Made by a program: the position numbers and the translations under genes
Assembly: GCA_018882625.1 (NCBI GenBank)
Contig: VERO01000030.1
Location: 1 to 14,495, forward strand
Direction: 5' to 3'
Origin: Phycisphaerales bacterium
GTDB lineage: Bacteria; Planctomycetota; Phycisphaerae; Phycisphaerales; SM1A02
DNA length: 14,495 nt
In this document: positions 12,927 to 14,495 of the stretch, in pieces
How the letters are laid out: the number at the start of each line of letters is the position of its first letter
Numbering within the stretch: the stretch's first letter is position 1
Notes under the pieces: model-generated
Database searches by the model: none
Seen by the model: the letters and a program-made list of their open reading frames with translations, nothing else
What the model was told of the DNA's origin: nothing

Positions 12927-13886
12927 ATGGACGGCGTCACTGAACCCGCGCTGCAGGTCGTGGAAGCCGCAGGCGGTCGACTTCATGAGGCCGCCGCCGC
13001 GCTCATGGGCAGCCGGGACCGGGGCCGCCGGTATCTCGCTCACCTCGCGGCACAGGGGCTCCACGCCGATGCCGCGGTCGCCCTCTCCGACCGCGATGGC
13101 AGGCTCCACGCGGCCGCTGTGCTCACGAGGCACGCGGGGCGCACCGCCATGGCATCGATCACGGCACCTCGCGCCGCGTGGGAGGCCCAGCGATGGGCAC
13201 CTCTGGCGTCTGCGGCCCTGTCCCGGGCAGCGTCGCTCGACGTCGACGTGGTCCAGTCGCTCGTCGATCCGGCGCATCGCCACACGGCCGCACTGCTCGA
13301 GCTCGGAGGGCTCCGCACGATCGGGACGCTGGCGTACCTCGAGCGTCCGCTGGCGGCACCGCTGCCCCCCGTGGCCGTGACCGATGCGCTCGGCATCTGC
13401 ATCGACCCATGGAATCCCTCCGACCGTGCGCTCGTGGAGCGACTGCTCGAGGAGTCGTACATCGACACGCGCGACTGCCCAGGCCTTGCGCAGATGCGCC
13501 GCACATCGGACATCCTCGACGGGCACATGGCCACAGGCGAGCATGACCCGTCCATGTGGTGGATCATGCGCGATGCGCAGGGGCCCTGCGGCACGGCGCT
13601 GCTGAGTCCGGTGCCGAGCGCCCAATGCGTGGAGGTGGTGTACTTCGGGCTCTCGCCGCGCGTCCGCGGACGCGGGCTCTCGCGCGCGCTTCTCGCCCAT
13701 GCGCTCGATGCGCTCGCGGGAAGGGCCGAGCGGACCGTCGCGCTGGCGTGCGACGAGGGCAATGCTCCGGCGCTGAAGCTCTACCGGTCCTTCGGCTTCG
13801 CGCGGAGGCTCTCGCGGATGGCGCTGGTCGCGGCAGTTCGGCCAGCGCCCGCGCTCCCTCCGGACCGACTTGTCCACAGCCGATGA
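12927..13886 (+). CDS. Tandem-GNAT N-acetyltransferase
   Basis: This 319-residue cytoplasmic protein has two GNAT-like halves, as in mycothiol synthase (MshD). The C-terminal half (about 155-305) is complete: VVYFGLSPRVRGRGLSRALL holds the acetyl-CoA pyrophosphate loop RGRGL (247-251), and ACDEGNAPALKLYRSFGF is the usual final helix and strand. The N-terminal half (about 15-145) keeps only the general outline, ending ALLELGGLRTIGTLAYLERP, and has no clear RxxGxG/A loop, so it is probably non-catalytic. The acceptor amine is unknown; an MshD role is unlikely to be readable from this. ATG 12927 is preceded by GGAG (12919-12922), and the open frame further upstream overlaps the divergent exported-protein gene. 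The last bases contain the DnaA box. Confidence 0.86.
   Translation: MDGVTEPALQVVEAAGGRLHEAAAALMGSRDRGRRYLAHLAAQGLHADAAVALSDRDGRLHAAAVLTRHAGRTAMASITAPRAAWEAQRWAPLASAALSRAASLDVDVVQSLVDPAHRHTAALLELGGLRTIGTLAYLERPLAAPLPPVAVTDALGICIDPWNPSDRALVERLLEESYIDTRDCPGLAQMRRTSDILDGHMATGEHDPSMWWIMRDAQGPCGTALLSPVPSAQCVEVVYFGLSPRVRGRGLSRALLAHALDALAGRAERTVALACDEGNAPALKLYRSFGFARRLSRMALVAAVRPAPALPPDRLVHSR
13870..13878 (+). promoter_or_regulatory. DnaA box TTGTCCACA
   Basis: TTGTCCACA is the high-GC form of the DnaA box (consensus TTATNCACA). It lies in the last codons of the GNAT gene, 325 bases before the dnaA start. It is the only good match found by eye in this region, so it suits autoregulation of dnaA better than a full origin. 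Confidence 0.5.
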
Positions 13887-13985
13887 ACGCGCGGCCGCAC
13901 GCGCGGTGCATGAAGATTTTTGGATGACCCGCACGATGCCGCGCGCACGTGACTTAGGTGCATCGCCCCGAACCGCACGACTGCA

Positions 13986-13998
13986 GCGGAACTTCCGC
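13986..13998. promoter_or_regulatory. Operator-like dyad GCGGAACTTCCGC
   Basis: Perfect 6+1+6 dyad, flanked by TGCA on both sides (13982-13985 and 14002-14005). It lies about 14 bases upstream of the GCTATCGT -10-like site, where a regulator could block or recruit polymerase at the dnaA promoter. Confidence 0.4.
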
Positions 13999-14023
13999 AT
14001 CTGCAATCCGCGCTATCGTTCCG

Positions 14024-14047
14024 GTGGCGCCAAGGATGAGGCGCCAC
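14024..14047 (+). promoter_or_regulatory. 8-bp perfect hairpin in the dnaA leader
   Basis: GTGGCGCC (14024-14031) and GGCGCCAC (14040-14047) close an 8-base AAGGATGA loop. If transcription starts near the -10-like site at 14012-14019, this hairpin would form at the very 5' end of the mRNA and could stabilise it. Confidence 0.4.
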
Positions 14048-14148
14048 GGTCATGACTGCCGTCGCAGGATGAGTGCGACCGCAGCCCATGACGCGGCTGG
14101 AGACGGAACGAGAGGTCCCTTCACCACTCTTTAGGGGAGCACGATCGG

Positions 14149-14166
14149 CCTTGCCGCAGGGCAAGG
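14149..14166 (+). promoter_or_regulatory. 7-bp stem-loop before the dnaA start
   Basis: CCTTGCC (14149-14155) and GGCAAGG (14160-14166) pair around a GCAG tetraloop, 36 bases before the ATG. It could influence dnaA translation or mRNA stability. Not tested. Confidence 0.35.
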
Positions 14167-14202
14167 GCCTCGCTGTGCCCTCGCCCGGAGCAGTCCCACC
14201 CG

Positions 14203-14495
14203 ATGCCTCTAAGCGCCGAACCGACCTCCCCTGCCGCGCGGACCCCAAGTGGAACTCCACGCGCCAGTCTGGGCGGTACGCGCGACCGGGATGGCGGCGG
14301 ACTTGACCGCTCCGAACGAGGCGGTGCGGATGGCGACTGGCCCCGTGCCGTGGCGCAGCGCCTCGAGAGCTCGATCGGCGCCCACAAGTACGGACTGTGG
14401 TTCGAGCGGCAGACCAGGTTCGAGGCCCGGCAGGGCGCCCTCGAGGTCGCTGCGAGCTCGAAGCTGGTCGCAGACTGGATCGGTCGACACTACGG
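14203..14495 (+). CDS. dnaA: Partial chromosomal replication initiator DnaA (domain I)
   Basis: An open frame of 97 codons plus two bases runs from ATG 14203 to the window edge; the 3' part is missing. After a polar, Gly/Arg/Ser/Pro-rich leader of about 45 residues, the sequence reads as DnaA domain I: a first helix WPRAVAQRLESSIGAHKYGL, the WF at the site of the family's conserved 'TWF/TWI', a beta hairpin, and ASSKLVADWIGRHYG, matching the 'NRFVLDWVRDKY' segment. Domain I mediates DnaA self-assembly and helicase loading at oriC. ATG 14203 is the first start codon after an in-frame stop at 14089 and has GGAG 12 bases upstream. The leader is longer than in most DnaA proteins. The AAA+ and DNA-binding domains are not in view, so another DnaA_N-containing protein is not excluded; the DnaA box upstream favours dnaA. 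Confidence 0.85.
   Translation, partial: MPLSAEPTSPAARTPSGTPRASLGGTRDRDGGGLDRSERGGADGDWPRAVAQRLESSIGAHKYGLWFERQTRFEARQGALEVAASSKLVADWIGRHY

Larger units (their letters stand above)
13887..14202. other. Gene-free dnaA upstream region with several inverted repeats
   Basis: The 316 bases between the GNAT stop and the dnaA ATG contain no convincing gene. Contents: a T5 run at 13917-13921 after a GCAC/GTGC arm pair; a 13-base dyad GCGGAACTTCCGC (13986-13998); a GCTATCGT -10-like site (14012-14019); an 8-bp hairpin at 14024-14047; and a 7-bp hairpin at 14149-14166. No AT-rich unwinding tract and no cluster of DnaA boxes were seen. Confidence 0.6.

Noticed and set aside
12879..14006. Long N-terminal extension (376 codons) of the exported-protein frame on the minus strand
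   Set aside because: It is antisense to the GNAT gene, Arg-rich and without motifs; the signal peptide begins at 12878.
13870..14055. 61-codon plus-strand frame and a five-codon ATG frame at 13910-13927 before dnaA
   Set aside because: Neither has a ribosome-binding site or recognisable product. The longer one starts at the TTG of the DnaA box and overlaps the GNAT end.
13870..14202. Chromosomal origin oriC
   Set aside because: Only one DnaA box and no AT-rich unwinding element were seen; dnaA proximity alone is not enough.

Overview
The window is very GC-rich and densely coded on both strands. The last gene opens with a recognisable DnaA domain I, and obg and rpmA (ribosomal protein L27) lie in the middle. 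L27, the RluD-type synthase, the DUF900 lipoprotein, the DUF4105 membrane protein and the secreted protein of unknown family together suggest a planctomycete-like Gram-negative bacterium, possibly class Phycisphaerae. That assignment is an inference from gene content and promoter style and was not tested by phylogeny.

Layout. Positions 1-2032 (minus strand): a HAD phosphatase followed, with an 8-base overlap, by a divergent indolepyruvate:ferredoxin-oxidoreductase-like alpha subunit that runs off the left edge. Positions 2070-4128 (plus): a membrane-anchored TPR-like protein with an Ala/Pro repeat tail, then an RluD-family pseudouridine synthase 4 bases later. Positions 4280-9932 (plus): an envelope-oriented run made of a secreted trypsin-like protease with a long non-PDZ C-terminus, a DUF900 alpha/beta-hydrolase lipoprotein, an overlapping DUF4105 membrane protein, and an overlapping pair of LicD-like transferase and TagD-like cytidylyltransferase. 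Positions 9999-12878 (minus): an exported protein of unknown family, rpmA, obg and a LURP-one-related (scramblase-like) protein. Positions 12927-13886 (plus): a tandem-GNAT acetyltransferase. Positions 13887-14202: a gene-free leader with one DnaA box and several inverted repeats. Positions 14203-14495: the start of dnaA.

How the genes fit together. The LicD-like and cytidylyltransferase pair reads as a 'make the CDP-alcohol, then transfer it to a glycan' cassette. It lies next to a lipoprotein hydrolase and a membrane protein whose domain is related to the Lnb lipoprotein N-acyltransferase, so 6642-9932 may serve modification of a cell-surface polymer or lipoprotein. This is an inference. 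A GCTACACT promoter-like element recurs upstream of three genes. At two of them it sits so close to the start codon that the mRNAs would be leaderless or nearly so. No tRNA, rRNA, CRISPR array or insertion sequence was seen.
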